Source: Streptomyces sp. NBC_01465
Lineage (GTDB): Bacteria > Actinomycetota > Actinomycetes > Streptomycetales > Streptomycetaceae
Reading direction: 5' to 3'
DNA: 64,000 nucleotides
NCBI RefSeq assembly: GCF_036227325.1
Contig: NZ_CP109467.1
Span: 7,936,001 to 8,000,000 of the forward strand
This document shows, piece by piece, positions 14,313 to 23,514 of the stretch. Numbering within the stretch: the stretch's first letter is position 1; every line of letters starts with the position of its first letter. The notes below the pieces were generated by a model. That model had not been told where the DNA came from. It ran no database searches and saw only the letters and a program-made list of their open reading frames with translations. The translations under genes and the position numbers were made by a program.

Positions 14313-16294
14313 GCACCAGCAGACTCACCGCCCGGCTGGGCGGCCTCGCCTTCGGTGGCGACTACAACCCGGAGCAGTGGGACCAGGAGACCTGGAAGGA
14401 GGACGACGCCCTGATGAGCCGGGCGCGGGTTAACCTCGCCACCCTCGGCGTCTTCTCCTGGGCGCTACTGGAACCCGAGGAGGGCCGGTACGAGTTCGCC
14501 TGGCTGGACCAGCAACTGGACCGGCTGCACAGCTACGGCGTCGCCGTGGACCTGGCCACCCCCACCGCCTCCCCGCCGCCCTGGTTCACCCTGGCGCACC
14601 CGGATGCGATGCCGGTCACCGCCGAGGGAGCCGGGCTCGTCCACGGCAGCCGGGACACCTACTGCCTGGCCGCTCCCGCCTACCGGCGGGCCGCGCGCGG
14701 GATCGCCACCGCCCTGGCCGCCCGCTACGGCGAGCACCCGGCGCTCGCCCTGTGGCACGTCCACAACGAGTACGCCACGGTCTGCTACTGCGATCACGCC
14801 GCCGCCGGCTTCCGGCGCTGGCTCCGCGAGCGCCACGGCAGCCTGGATGCCGTCAACGCGGCCTGGGGGACCGCCTTCTGGAGCCAGCGCTACGGCAGCT
14901 GGGAGGAGATCCTGCCGCCCCGGGCCACCCAGTGGCACCACAATCCGGCCCAGGTGCTCGACTTCCGCCGCTACTGGTCCGACGAGGCGCTCGCCGCCTA
15001 CCGCGAGCAACGTGACGCCATCCGTGTCCACAGCGACCTGCCGGTCACCACCAACCTCATGCTGCCCGGTTACCAGAACCTGGACCTGTGGGCCTTCGGC
15101 CGTGAGCTGGACTTCGTCAGCATCGACCACTACCCGATCGCGCCGGGCGTGGACGCCGCCGCCGACACCGCCTTCGGCGGCGACCGGGCGCGTTCCTTCG
15201 GCGGCGGAAAGCCCTGGCTGCTGATGGAGCAGGGAACCTCCACGGTGTACGGGGAGAACGCCACCCTGCCCAAGGAGCCGGGCGAGATCCTGCGGCACTC
15301 GGTGCAGCACCTGGCCCACGGCGCCGACGGCGCGCTGTTCTTCCAGTGGCGCCAGTCCCGCTCGGGGGCCGAGATCTGGCACTCGGCGATGGTCCCGCAC
15401 GCCGGGGCGGACTCGCGGATCTTCCGCGAGGTCTGCGAAACCGGGGAGGCCGTCGCGCGACTGGCCGAGCTGGCCGGCTCCAAGGTCGTCGCCGAGGCCG
15501 CCGTGCTGCACGACACCGACTCCTGGTGGGGACTCGAGAGCCAGGGCCTGCCGTCCAAGGATCTCGACTATCCCGGCACCCTGCGCCGCGCCCACCGCGC
15601 CCTGTGGGACGCCGGCGTCACTGCCGACTTCGCCCACCCCGAATCCGACCTGTCCGCGTACCGGCTGGTCATGGCGCCCGCACTGCACCTGCTCTCCGAC
15701 GCCGCGGCCGAGAACCTGCGCGGCTACGTCCAGCAGGGCGGCACCCTGCTGTTGCAGTACTTCAGCGGCGTCGTCGACGAGAACTACCGGGCCAGGACCG
15801 GCGGTTACCCGGCCGAGCCGCTGCGTGAGGCGCTGGGCATCCGGGTCGAGGAGCACCGCCCGCTGGCGGCGGGGGCTGTGCTGAACCTGTCCGACGGCAT
15901 GGCGGCAGGCGCCTGGAGCGAGTACCTCCGCACCGAGGGCGCGGACACCATCGCCGCCTACGCCGACGGACGCCCCGCACTGACCCGCGCCGCCTACGGC
16001 GAGGGCGCCGGTTGGTACCTCTCGACCAGGCTGGACGATGCCGGCTACTCCGCACTGGTGCGCCGCCTGCTGTCCGAAGCCGAGGTCCGACCCGTCGTTC
16101 CCGGTCTGCCGCCCGGCGTGGAGGCGGTCCGCCGCAGCGCCGACGACGGCCGCTCCTGGCTCTTCCTGCTCAACCACGGCCGTGAGCCCTGGCACGTCCC
16201 GGTCGTCGGCTGGGAGCTGTTGACGGATCGTCAGGCAGCGGACGGTGGCGTGACGCTGCCTCCGGGCGGCGTTGCGGTGCTCCGGCTGCCGTGA
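14309..16294 (+). CDS. GH42 beta-galactosidase (1)
   Basis: 661-aa GH42 enzyme releasing beta-linked galactose (some members also alpha-L-arabinopyranosides). No signal peptide, so intracellular. GTG 14309 is the first start matching the family N-terminus (GLAFGGDYNPEQW); longer frames overlap the LacI relic. Acid/base Glu154 sits in HVHNEYA and nucleophile Glu307 in LMEQGTS. After the barrel come the trimerisation domain (from about residue 385) and the C-terminal beta-sandwich. It is followed by the CE7 esterase 53 nt downstream, in one transcript with the ABC importer. Confidence 0.93.
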   Translation: MSTSRLTARLGGLAFGGDYNPEQWDQETWKEDDALMSRARVNLATLGVFSWALLEPEEGRYEFAWLDQQLDRLHSYGVAVDLATPTASPPPWFTLAHPDAMPVTAEGAGLVHGSRDTYCLAAPAYRRAARGIATALAARYGEHPALALWHVHNEYATVCYCDHAAAGFRRWLRERHGSLDAVNAAWGTAFWSQRYGSWEEILPPRATQWHHNPAQVLDFRRYWSDEALAAYREQRDAIRVHSDLPVTTNLMLPGYQNLDLWAFGRELDFVSIDHYPIAPGVDAAADTAFGGDRARSFGGGKPWLLMEQGTSTVYGENATLPKEPGEILRHSVQHLAHGADGALFFQWRQSRSGAEIWHSAMVPHAGADSRIFREVCETGEAVARLAELAGSKVVAEAAVLHDTDSWWGLESQGLPSKDLDYPGTLRRAHRALWDAGVTADFAHPESDLSAYRLVMAPALHLLSDAAAENLRGYVQQGGTLLLQYFSGVVDENYRARTGGYPAEPLREALGIRVEEHRPLAAGAVLNLSDGMAAGAWSEYLRTEGADTIAAYADGRPALTRAAYGEGAGWYLSTRLDDAGYSALVRRLLSEAEVRPVVPGLPPGVEAVRRSADDGRSWLFLLNHGREPWHVPVVGWELLTDRQAADGGVTLPPGGVAVLRLP

Positions 16295-16347
16295 AGCGCA
16301 GCGACTCACACCGGCCCACCCCCGATCCAGGACGTGAGGAACACGAC

Positions 16348-17352
16348 ATGCCCCTGACTGACCTCGGCCCCGAAGACCTGGTCGGCTACCGTCCGAAGTC
16401 GCCCGCCCCCGACGACTTCGACGCCTTCTGGCAGCGCACCCTCGCCGAGGCCCGCGCCCAGGGCGGCGCGGTGAAGACCGAGCGGGTCACCGAGCAGTAC
16501 GGACTGCGCACCGTCGAGGTCGACGACGTGCACTTCCCCGGCTGGAACGGCGAGCCGGTCGCCGCCTGGCTGCTACGCCCGCGCGGGGTGGAGGGCCCGC
16601 TGCCCGTGGTCGTCACCTACCAGGGCTACAGCGGCGGCCGCGGACTGCCCACCGAGCACCTGTTCTGGTCGGCTGCCGGGTACGCCCAGCTGGTCGTCGA
16701 CACCCGAGGTCAGGGCCACGACACCCCGGACCGGGGGATGGGCGACGGCACGCAGTGGTCCGAGGGCTTCATGACCAAGGGCATCGACTCGCCCGAGAAC
16801 TACTACTACCGGCGGCTGATGACCGACTGCGTGCGCGCGGTGGACGCGGTCGCCGAGCTTCCCGGGATCGACGGCGGCCGGATCATCGTGGCCGGCGGCA
16901 GCCAGGGCGGCGGACTCTCCCTCGCCGTGGCCGGTCTGATGACTGATCACATTGCCGCTGTACTCCCTGACGTGCCCTTCCTGTGCCACTTCCGCCAGGG
17001 CGCCCGGATCGCCTTCGAAGGGCCCTACCAGGAGCTCGTCAAGTACCTGCGCTGGCACAGCCGCCACAAGGTGCAGCCGACCTTTGCCACCCTCGACTAC
17101 TTCGACGGTGTGCATTTCGCCCAGCGGGCCACCGCCCCTGCGCTGTTCAGCGTCGGCCTGATGGACCCCATCTGCCCGCCGTCCACCGTCTACGCCGCCT
17201 TCAACCACTACGCAGGCGTGGACCGCACCATCACCGTCTGGCCGTTCGCCGACCACGGCGGCGGCTACGGCTCCACCCCCGGGATCCAACTGGCCTGGCT
17301 GCGCGAGCGCGGACTGGCGCCCGGGGCTACCCGAGAGGACATATCCCAGTGA
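16348..17352 (+). CDS. CE7 acetyl xylan esterase / cephalosporin C deacetylase family
   Basis: 334-aa cytoplasmic esterase that removes acetyl groups from imported oligosaccharides. ATG 16348 follows GAGGA by 7 nt. CE7 signatures are present: RGQGHDTPD (oxyanion region), nucleophile Ser185 in GGSQGG, Asp273 in GLMDPICPP and His303 in ADHGG. The family works as a ring-shaped hexamer on small acetylated sugars, fitting an intracellular role after import. Its stop overlaps the GH36 start. The esterase implies an acetylated substrate such as acetyl-xylan, acetyl-galactoglucomannan or acetylated xyloglucan. Confidence 0.92.
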   Translation: MPLTDLGPEDLVGYRPKSPAPDDFDAFWQRTLAEARAQGGAVKTERVTEQYGLRTVEVDDVHFPGWNGEPVAAWLLRPRGVEGPLPVVVTYQGYSGGRGLPTEHLFWSAAGYAQLVVDTRGQGHDTPDRGMGDGTQWSEGFMTKGIDSPENYYYRRLMTDCVRAVDAVAELPGIDGGRIIVAGGSQGGGLSLAVAGLMTDHIAAVLPDVPFLCHFRQGARIAFEGPYQELVKYLRWHSRHKVQPTFATLDYFDGVHFAQRATAPALFSVGLMDPICPPSTVYAAFNHYAGVDRTITVWPFADHGGGYGSTPGIQLAWLRERGLAPGATREDISQ

Positions 17353-19457
17353 TGCACGGCACAGCGCAGACGATCCGCTGGGGCCACCCGGCCCTGGCCA
17401 TGGAGATCGCCCTGGACGAGGACGGCGCCGCCCGACTCGGCCACCTCGGGACACCCGGGGAGGCGGTCGGCGCGAGGCGCCCCGGCGCACCGCTGCCGCT
17501 GGTCGAGGTGACGGCGGGGGGCCAGGGCCGGCACCTCATCGGCACCGACCTCGCCTCGCGGCTGCGGCACCGCTCCCACCGCGCGGGCCGTGACGGCGAC
17601 TGGCACACGCTGAGCGTCGAACTCCACGACCCCGGCACCGGGCTCACCGCCGAGGTCCGCTACCGCTCCCCGGACGGCCTGCCGGTGCTGCGCAGCGAGG
17701 TGCTCCTGCGCAACGATGGGCCGGTTGCGCTGCAACTGGAGTCGGTCAGCTCGCTGGTGACCGGCGGCCTCACCCAGGACGGACCAGCGGGCCTGGACTC
17801 CGCCGACCTGATGTGGGCGGATAACGAGTGGTTCACCGAGCTCCGCTGGAAGCGGGAGCAGCTGCGGGATTCCTCGCCCGCCCTCAACGGCCGGGTCATG
17901 ACCGGCCGGGGCGTCCGGTCCAGCAGCCGGTTCCTCCCCATGGGGGGCCTGACCGACCGTGAATCGGGTCGCACCTGGCTGTGGCAGATCGAGCACAACG
18001 GCGGAGGCTGGCGCTCGGAGTGCGGCGTCCGCGACGAGACGGCCTACGTGGCGCTGTTCGGTCCCACCGACGCCAATCACAGCTGGCGGCACCTGCTGGA
18101 GCCGGGGGCCGAGTTCCGCACGGTGCCGGTGGCGCTCGCTTTCGCTGCGGACGGCGGCCCCGACGAGGCGTTCGCCGTGCTCACCCGATACCGCCGGATC
18201 ACCCGCCGCCCGCACCGGGACCACCTCCACCTGCCGGTGATCTTCAACGACTACATGAACTGCCTGATGGGCGACCCCACCACGGCCAAGCTGCTGCCGC
18301 TGGTCGATGCTGCGGCCGAGGCGGGGTCGGAGTACTTCGTCATCGACGCCGGCTGGTACGACGAGGACAACGGCCACTGGTGGAGCACCGTCGGCACCTG
18401 GGAACCGGCCGCCAGCCGCTTCCCCGGGCCGCGCGGGATCCACGAGGTCCTGGACCGCATCCGGGAGCGGGGGATGGTGCCCGGCATCTGGCTGGAACCG
18501 GAGGGGGTCGGCGTGTCCAGCCCGGTCGCCAAGTCCCTGCCGGAGGAGGCGTTCTTCTGCCGCGACGGGCAGCGTGAGGGGGATGGCGGCAACCGGTACC
18601 ACCTCGACCTGCGCCATCCCGCCGCCCGGGCCCACCTCGACCAGGTCGTGGACCGCCTGGTCGGCGAGTGGGGCGTCGGCTACCTCAAGCTCGACCACAA
18701 CACCGACTTCGCCCGCGGCACCAGCAGCCACCCCGGGGAGGCCCCGGCCGACGGGCTGCTGGGCCACAACCGGGCCCTGCTCGACTGGCTGGACGGCGTC
18801 CTGGACCGCTACCCGGACCTGGTGATCGAGAGCTGCGCCTCGGGCGGCATGCGCACCGACCACGCCATGCTCTCGCGGCTGCAGCTCCACTCCACCAGCG
18901 ACCAGGAGGACCTGCTGCTCTATGCGCCGATCGCCGCCTCCGCGCCCACCGCCGTCACCCCCGAACAGGGTGCGGTCTGGGCCTACCCGCAGGCCAAGGA
19001 CTCCCCCGACGAGGTCGCCTTCACCATGGCCAACGCCCTCCTGGGCCGCATCCACCTCTCGGGGAAGATCACCGAGCTCGGGGCCGGAGAACGAGCGCTG
19101 GTCCATGAGGGGGTGGCGGTGTACAAGTCCATCCGCGCCGACCTGCCGCAGGCCGTCCCCGCCTGGCCGCTCGGCCTGCCGGCCTGGGAGGACCCATGGA
19201 TCGCCCTGGCCCTGCACACCCCGGCCACCACCTACCTCACGGTCTGGCGCCGCCCCGGAGCGGAGGACACCGCAGTCCTGCGGCTGCCCCGGCTGCGGGG
19301 AGCCGATGTCAGCACCGACCTGCTCTACCCCAGCAGCGGGCGACCGCACTGCGCCTGGGATCCGGATGCGGCCGAGCTCACCGTGACCCTGCCGGCGGCA
19401 CCGTCCGCCGTGCTGTTGCGCCTCCGGCAGCCGGCCCGCCCCGCACAGACTTCCTGA
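17352..19457 (+). CDS. GH36 alpha-galactosidase
   Basis: 701-aa alpha-galactosidase removing terminal alpha-galactosyl branches. ATG 17352 overlaps the esterase stop (TGATG), indicating coupling. The N-terminal beta-supersandwich is followed by the barrel with VIDAGWYDED, nucleophile Asp448 in YLKLDHN and the CASGGMRTDH segment holding the acid/base. No export signal. Together with GH42 it removes both galactose anomers, so the substrate probably carries mixed galactosyl side chains. Confidence 0.92.
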   Translation: MHGTAQTIRWGHPALAMEIALDEDGAARLGHLGTPGEAVGARRPGAPLPLVEVTAGGQGRHLIGTDLASRLRHRSHRAGRDGDWHTLSVELHDPGTGLTAEVRYRSPDGLPVLRSEVLLRNDGPVALQLESVSSLVTGGLTQDGPAGLDSADLMWADNEWFTELRWKREQLRDSSPALNGRVMTGRGVRSSSRFLPMGGLTDRESGRTWLWQIEHNGGGWRSECGVRDETAYVALFGPTDANHSWRHLLEPGAEFRTVPVALAFAADGGPDEAFAVLTRYRRITRRPHRDHLHLPVIFNDYMNCLMGDPTTAKLLPLVDAAAEAGSEYFVIDAGWYDEDNGHWWSTVGTWEPAASRFPGPRGIHEVLDRIRERGMVPGIWLEPEGVGVSSPVAKSLPEEAFFCRDGQREGDGGNRYHLDLRHPAARAHLDQVVDRLVGEWGVGYLKLDHNTDFARGTSSHPGEAPADGLLGHNRALLDWLDGVLDRYPDLVIESCASGGMRTDHAMLSRLQLHSTSDQEDLLLYAPIAASAPTAVTPEQGAVWAYPQAKDSPDEVAFTMANALLGRIHLSGKITELGAGERALVHEGVAVYKSIRADLPQAVPAWPLGLPAWEDPWIALALHTPATTYLTVWRRPGAEDTAVLRLPRLRGADVSTDLLYPSSGRPHCAWDPDAAELTVTLPAAPSAVLLRLRQPARPAQTS

Positions 19458-19503
19458 CCAGCACTGCGCCAGAGATCCACTCATCTCGAGAAAGGCACAT
19501 GGC

Positions 19504-21264
19504 ATGAGCGACATCCAGCCACCCGCGCACCGGCGCGCCAGAGGCCGCGGCCTCGGCCGCCTGGCCGCCCTGCTGACGGCCCTGGCCGTCATGCTGGGGC
19601 TGTCCGGCACCGCCGCGTTCGGCGCCACCGACGTCCACGGCAAGGCACTGCACCCGGTCGTCAGCGTCCCGGCCAAGGCCATCGACGCCGTGGCGCAGAT
19701 GCAGCCCAGCTGGAACCTGGGCAACACCCTGGACGCCATCCCCGACGAAACCGCCTGGGGCAACGCCCTGACCACCAAGGCGACCTTCGACACCATCGCC
19801 GCGGCTGGCTTCCGCAGTGTCCGCATCCCGGTGACCTGGAATGACCACCAGTCCGCCACCGCGCCGTACACCATCGACGCCACCTACATGGCCCGGGTCA
19901 AGCAGGTCGTGGACTGGGCGCAGGCCGACGGTCTGTACGTCGTGATCAACATCCACCACGACTCGGAGGTATGGGTCTCGAACATCGTCACGGACCATGA
20001 CAACATCATGGCCCGCTTCGACTCCACCTGGTCGCAGATCTCCGAGGCATTCAAGTCCGAGCCGCGCACGCTGCTCTTCGAGAGCGTCAACGAACCGCGG
20101 TTCAACGACGTCACGGCCGCGCAGAAGACCGCGCTCCTGAACGAGTTGAACGTCTCCTTCCACACCGTGGTCCGTGCCTCGGGCGGGGCGAACGCGACCA
20201 GGATGCTCGTCCTGCCGACCCAGGGCGGCGATGGCGCCCAGCCCCTCCTGGACGACCTGTCCACCACCATCAACTCCCTGCACGACAGCCAGCTGGTGGC
20301 GACCGTGCACTTCTACAGCTACTACCCGTTCAGCATGAACCTCGCCGGAGGCACCCTGTACGGCGACATCGCCCAGAAGTACACGGACGACTCCTTCAAG
20401 TGGATGCACGACACCTTCGTCGCCAAGGGCATCCCGGTCTACCTCGGTGAGTACGGCCTGATGACCAGCCCCAACTACTTCTGGCCCGAGACCGTCGAGC
20501 GGGGCGAGGAGTTGAAGTACTACGAGCAGCTGGGATACGCGGCGCGCAAGTACGGCGTCACCACCGCCCTGTGGGACGCCTTCAACTACCTGAACCGTGA
20601 AACGCTCCAGTGGCGTGACCCGGGCCTCTTCGCGGTGATCAAGTCGAGCTGGACCACCCGCTCGGGCACGGCCTCCTTCGACAAGGTCTTCGTCTCCAAG
20701 TCCGCCCCGATCACTGCCGAGTCGCTCACCCTGAACCTCAACGGCACCCACTTCCTGGGCGTGTGGCAGGGCAACACCAAGCTGCTCCCGGGGCGGGACT
20801 ACACCGTCTCCGGAACCACGCTGACCTTCACCGCCAGTGCGCTGACCCGCCTGGTCGGCGACCGCGCCTACGGTACCGACGCCACGCTCCAGGCCCGGTT
20901 CTCCACCGGGGTGCCGTGGAACATCGACATCGTCACCAACGACAACCCGACGGTGGCGGCGGCCACCGGCACCACCGACGGCCTGACCATCCCCACCCAG
21001 TACCGGGGCAACAACCTGGCGACCATGCACGCCACCTACGCCGACGGCACCAACGCCGGCCCGATCAACTGGACCCCCTACCAGGCGTTCAACGAGTCGT
21101 TCTCGCCCGACTACCCCAACAGCACGATCGTGCTGACCCCCCTGTTCCTCAACTCGCTGCGTGACGGCGACACGGCCACGCTGGTCTTCTACTTCTACAG
21201 CGGCCAGACCGCCACCTACAAGGTCACCAAGAACGGCAGCACGGTTACCGGCACCGTCGGCTGA
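19504..21264 (+). CDS. Secreted GH5 (GH5_4-like) endo-glucanase/xyloglucanase with X2 and CBM46-like modules
   Basis: 586-aa secreted endo-beta-glucanase, the only clearly exported hydrolase of this locus. The N-terminus (basic, then LAALLTALAVMLGLSG, cut near AFGA) is a signal peptide. The GH5 barrel (about 45-360) has SWNLGNTLDA, RIPVTWNDH, INIHHD, acid/base Glu197 in ESVNEP and nucleophile Glu316 in YLGEYG. Then come an Ig-like CBM_X2 module (LTLNLNGTHFLGV, DYTVSGTTLTF) and a last ~90-residue CBM46-like module. The same GH5_4-X2-CBM46 order is known from Bacillus beta-glucan/xyloglucan hydrolases. GAGAAAGG precedes the ATG. It supplies oligosaccharides to the importer. Confidence 0.88.
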   Translation: MSDIQPPAHRRARGRGLGRLAALLTALAVMLGLSGTAAFGATDVHGKALHPVVSVPAKAIDAVAQMQPSWNLGNTLDAIPDETAWGNALTTKATFDTIAAAGFRSVRIPVTWNDHQSATAPYTIDATYMARVKQVVDWAQADGLYVVINIHHDSEVWVSNIVTDHDNIMARFDSTWSQISEAFKSEPRTLLFESVNEPRFNDVTAAQKTALLNELNVSFHTVVRASGGANATRMLVLPTQGGDGAQPLLDDLSTTINSLHDSQLVATVHFYSYYPFSMNLAGGTLYGDIAQKYTDDSFKWMHDTFVAKGIPVYLGEYGLMTSPNYFWPETVERGEELKYYEQLGYAARKYGVTTALWDAFNYLNRETLQWRDPGLFAVIKSSWTTRSGTASFDKVFVSKSAPITAESLTLNLNGTHFLGVWQGNTKLLPGRDYTVSGTTLTFTASALTRLVGDRAYGTDATLQARFSTGVPWNIDIVTNDNPTVAAATGTTDGLTIPTQYRGNNLATMHATYADGTNAGPINWTPYQAFNESFSPDYPNSTIVLTPLFLNSLRDGDTATLVFYFYSGQTATYKVTKNGSTVTGTVG

Positions 21265-21337
21265 TCGATTCGTCCTCACCGTCCCGGCCGCCGGTAACTC
21301 CCGGCGGCCGGGACTCCCCATGTCCCGAGGAGTTCCC

Positions 21338-23467
21338 ATGTTCGCCCTGCCCCCGCGCGTCCTCTTCGGCGCCGCCTACTATCCCGAGTACCAGCCGTAC
21401 GACCGGCTCAAGGCAGACCTCGACCTGATGGCGGGAGCGAAGTTCACCGTTATCAGGGTCGGCGAGTCGGTCTGGTCCACCTGGGAGCCGTCCAACGGCA
21501 CGTTCGACCTGGATTGGCTGCAGCCGGTGCTGGACGCCGCTCACGAGCGCGGCATCTCGGTGGTGCTCGGCACGCCGACCTACGCCGTGCCGCCGTGGCT
21601 CGCCCGGCTGTACCCGGAGATCGTCGCCGACACCGGCACCGGACAGCGCGCCCACTGGGGCGGCCGGCAGGAGGTCGACTTCACCCACCCCGGCTTCCGG
21701 TTCCACGCCGAACGGGTGGTCAGGCGCATCGTCGAGCGCTACGCCGGGCACCCGGCGGTGATCGGCTACCAGGTCGACAACGAGCCGGGCTGCCGGCTGC
21801 CGTACAACCGGGGCGTCTTCCAGCGCTTCGTCGACGACCTGCGGCAGAAGTACGGCGACGTGGAGACGCTCAACCGGGAATGGGGCCTGGTCTACTGGTC
21901 CCACCGGCTCACCGCCTGGGAGGACCTGTGGACCCCCGACGGCAATGCCCAGCCGCAGTACGACGTCGCCTGGCGGGCCTTCCAGGCCCGGCAGACCACC
22001 GAGTTCATCGCCTGGCAGGCCGAGATCGTGCGTGAGTACGCCCGTCCTGAGCAGTTCGTCACCACCTGCCTCCACTACGGCCACCCGGCGGTCGAGGACG
22101 ACGAACTGACGGACAGGCTGGATGTCACGTCGGGCAACCCCTACTACGACATGCAGGACGCCCTCGCGCTGCCCGACCCCACGCCCGACGGCCATGCACA
22201 GGGCTGGAAGACCGCCGGAGTCTGGGCCCTGTACCAGAGTGCCGACCGGATGTTCTCCTCCCGGCAGGAGTCGTTCCTGGTCACCGAGACCAACGCCCAG
22301 GCCATCGGCGGCACGGAGGAGAACCGCCCCGCCTTCGACGGCCAGTGGCGGCAGGCCGCCTGGGCGCTGGTCTCCCGGGGCGCGCGCATGGTCGAGTACT
22401 GGCACTGGCACACCCTGCACTTCGGCACCGAGACCTACTGGGGCGGCGTCCTGCCGCACAGCGGTCGGCCAGGACGGATGTACGCCGAGATCGCGCGACT
22501 GGGAGCGGAGTTCGCGACAGCGGGAGAGCTGGTCGCCGGGATAGAGCCCGACGCCGACATCACGATGGTGTACTCGATGCCCAGCAAATGGCTGATGCAG
22601 AAGTATCCGCCGCTGGCGACGCCCGGCGGGGGAGCGGACGGCAGCTCGTACCACGGGCTCTTCGACCCCTTCTACCGGGGCGCGTTCGAGGCGGGGCGCC
22701 AGCTGCGCATCCTGCACGCCCGCCAGCTGCACGACGCCAGGGGCGAGCGGGAGGGCATGGCGCCAGAGGCCGCCGCGCAGCGGCACCCGGTGCTGGTCGT
22801 GCCCGGCCTGTACCTTGCCGAGGACTCCCTGCTCGACTGGTTCGCCGCCTACGCGCAGGCCGGGGGACATCTGGTGCTCGGTCCCCGCACCGGCTACGCG
22901 GACCAGGAGGCACGGGCCCGCCACCAGCCCGCACCTGCCCGTCTGGCCGAGGCTGCGGGCGTCCACTACGAGGAGTTCAGCAACCTCCCCACTGCCCTGC
23001 CGGTGCACGCGGCGACCGACGGCCCGCTGACGCTCTCCGGATCCGCGACCGCGACCCGCTGGGTGGACGGACTGACCGTCACTGACGCCGAGAACACCGA
23101 GGTGCTTGCCGGCTACAACCACCCGCACTTCGGCCGCTGGCCCGCCGTCACCACCCGTCGGCACGGAACGGGCCGGGTGACCTGTGTCGGGACCGTCCCC
23201 GACCGCGAACTCGCCCGCGCGCTGGCCGCCTGGCTCGCGCCCGTCCCCCGCAGCGGATGGACGGGTCTGCCCGTCTCCGCCACCGCGACGACCGGCACCG
23301 CAACCGACGGCCGCCGCGTGCACGTGGTCCACAACTGGGGCTGGCAGCCCGTGGAGGTCCAGGTTCCGGCCGACCTGACGGACGTCCTCTCCGGGGCCGA
23401 GGTAGCCCTCGGCACGGCCCTGCGTCTGGACGCCTGGGACGTGCGGGTGCTGGCCGGACCGGCCTGA
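21338..23467 (+). CDS. GH42 beta-galactosidase (2)
   Basis: 709-aa GH42 paralogue, clearly diverged from the first copy. ATG 21338 is chosen because CGAGGAG lies just upstream; a start at 21320 would add six residues. Motifs: FGAAYYPEYQPYDR, acid/base Glu149 in QVDNEPGC and nucleophile Glu317 in LVTETNA. An extended C-terminal domain gives a longer protein than copy 1. No signal peptide. Two GH42 enzymes in one transcript suggest different linkages or chain lengths. It ends the rightward operon, facing the LacI genes. Confidence 0.92.
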   Translation: MFALPPRVLFGAAYYPEYQPYDRLKADLDLMAGAKFTVIRVGESVWSTWEPSNGTFDLDWLQPVLDAAHERGISVVLGTPTYAVPPWLARLYPEIVADTGTGQRAHWGGRQEVDFTHPGFRFHAERVVRRIVERYAGHPAVIGYQVDNEPGCRLPYNRGVFQRFVDDLRQKYGDVETLNREWGLVYWSHRLTAWEDLWTPDGNAQPQYDVAWRAFQARQTTEFIAWQAEIVREYARPEQFVTTCLHYGHPAVEDDELTDRLDVTSGNPYYDMQDALALPDPTPDGHAQGWKTAGVWALYQSADRMFSSRQESFLVTETNAQAIGGTEENRPAFDGQWRQAAWALVSRGARMVEYWHWHTLHFGTETYWGGVLPHSGRPGRMYAEIARLGAEFATAGELVAGIEPDADITMVYSMPSKWLMQKYPPLATPGGGADGSSYHGLFDPFYRGAFEAGRQLRILHARQLHDARGEREGMAPEAAAQRHPVLVVPGLYLAEDSLLDWFAAYAQAGGHLVLGPRTGYADQEARARHQPAPARLAEAAGVHYEEFSNLPTALPVHAATDGPLTLSGSATATRWVDGLTVTDAENTEVLAGYNHPHFGRWPAVTTRRHGTGRVTCVGTVPDRELARALAAWLAPVPRSGWTGLPVSATATTGTATDGRRVHVVHNWGWQPVEVQVPADLTDVLSGAEVALGTALRLDAWDVRVLAGPA

Positions 23468-23514
23468 CGCCCCCGCCTTCCCGGCACATGGCTGGGAGGA
23501 CCACTACGACATGC

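Noticed and set aside
17265..19883. 872-aa open frame on the minus strand opposite the GH36 gene
   Set aside because: Composition is Gly/Val/Arg-rich without any domain, and it mirrors the codon positions of the real GH36 gene. Long antisense frames are expected in this GC range.
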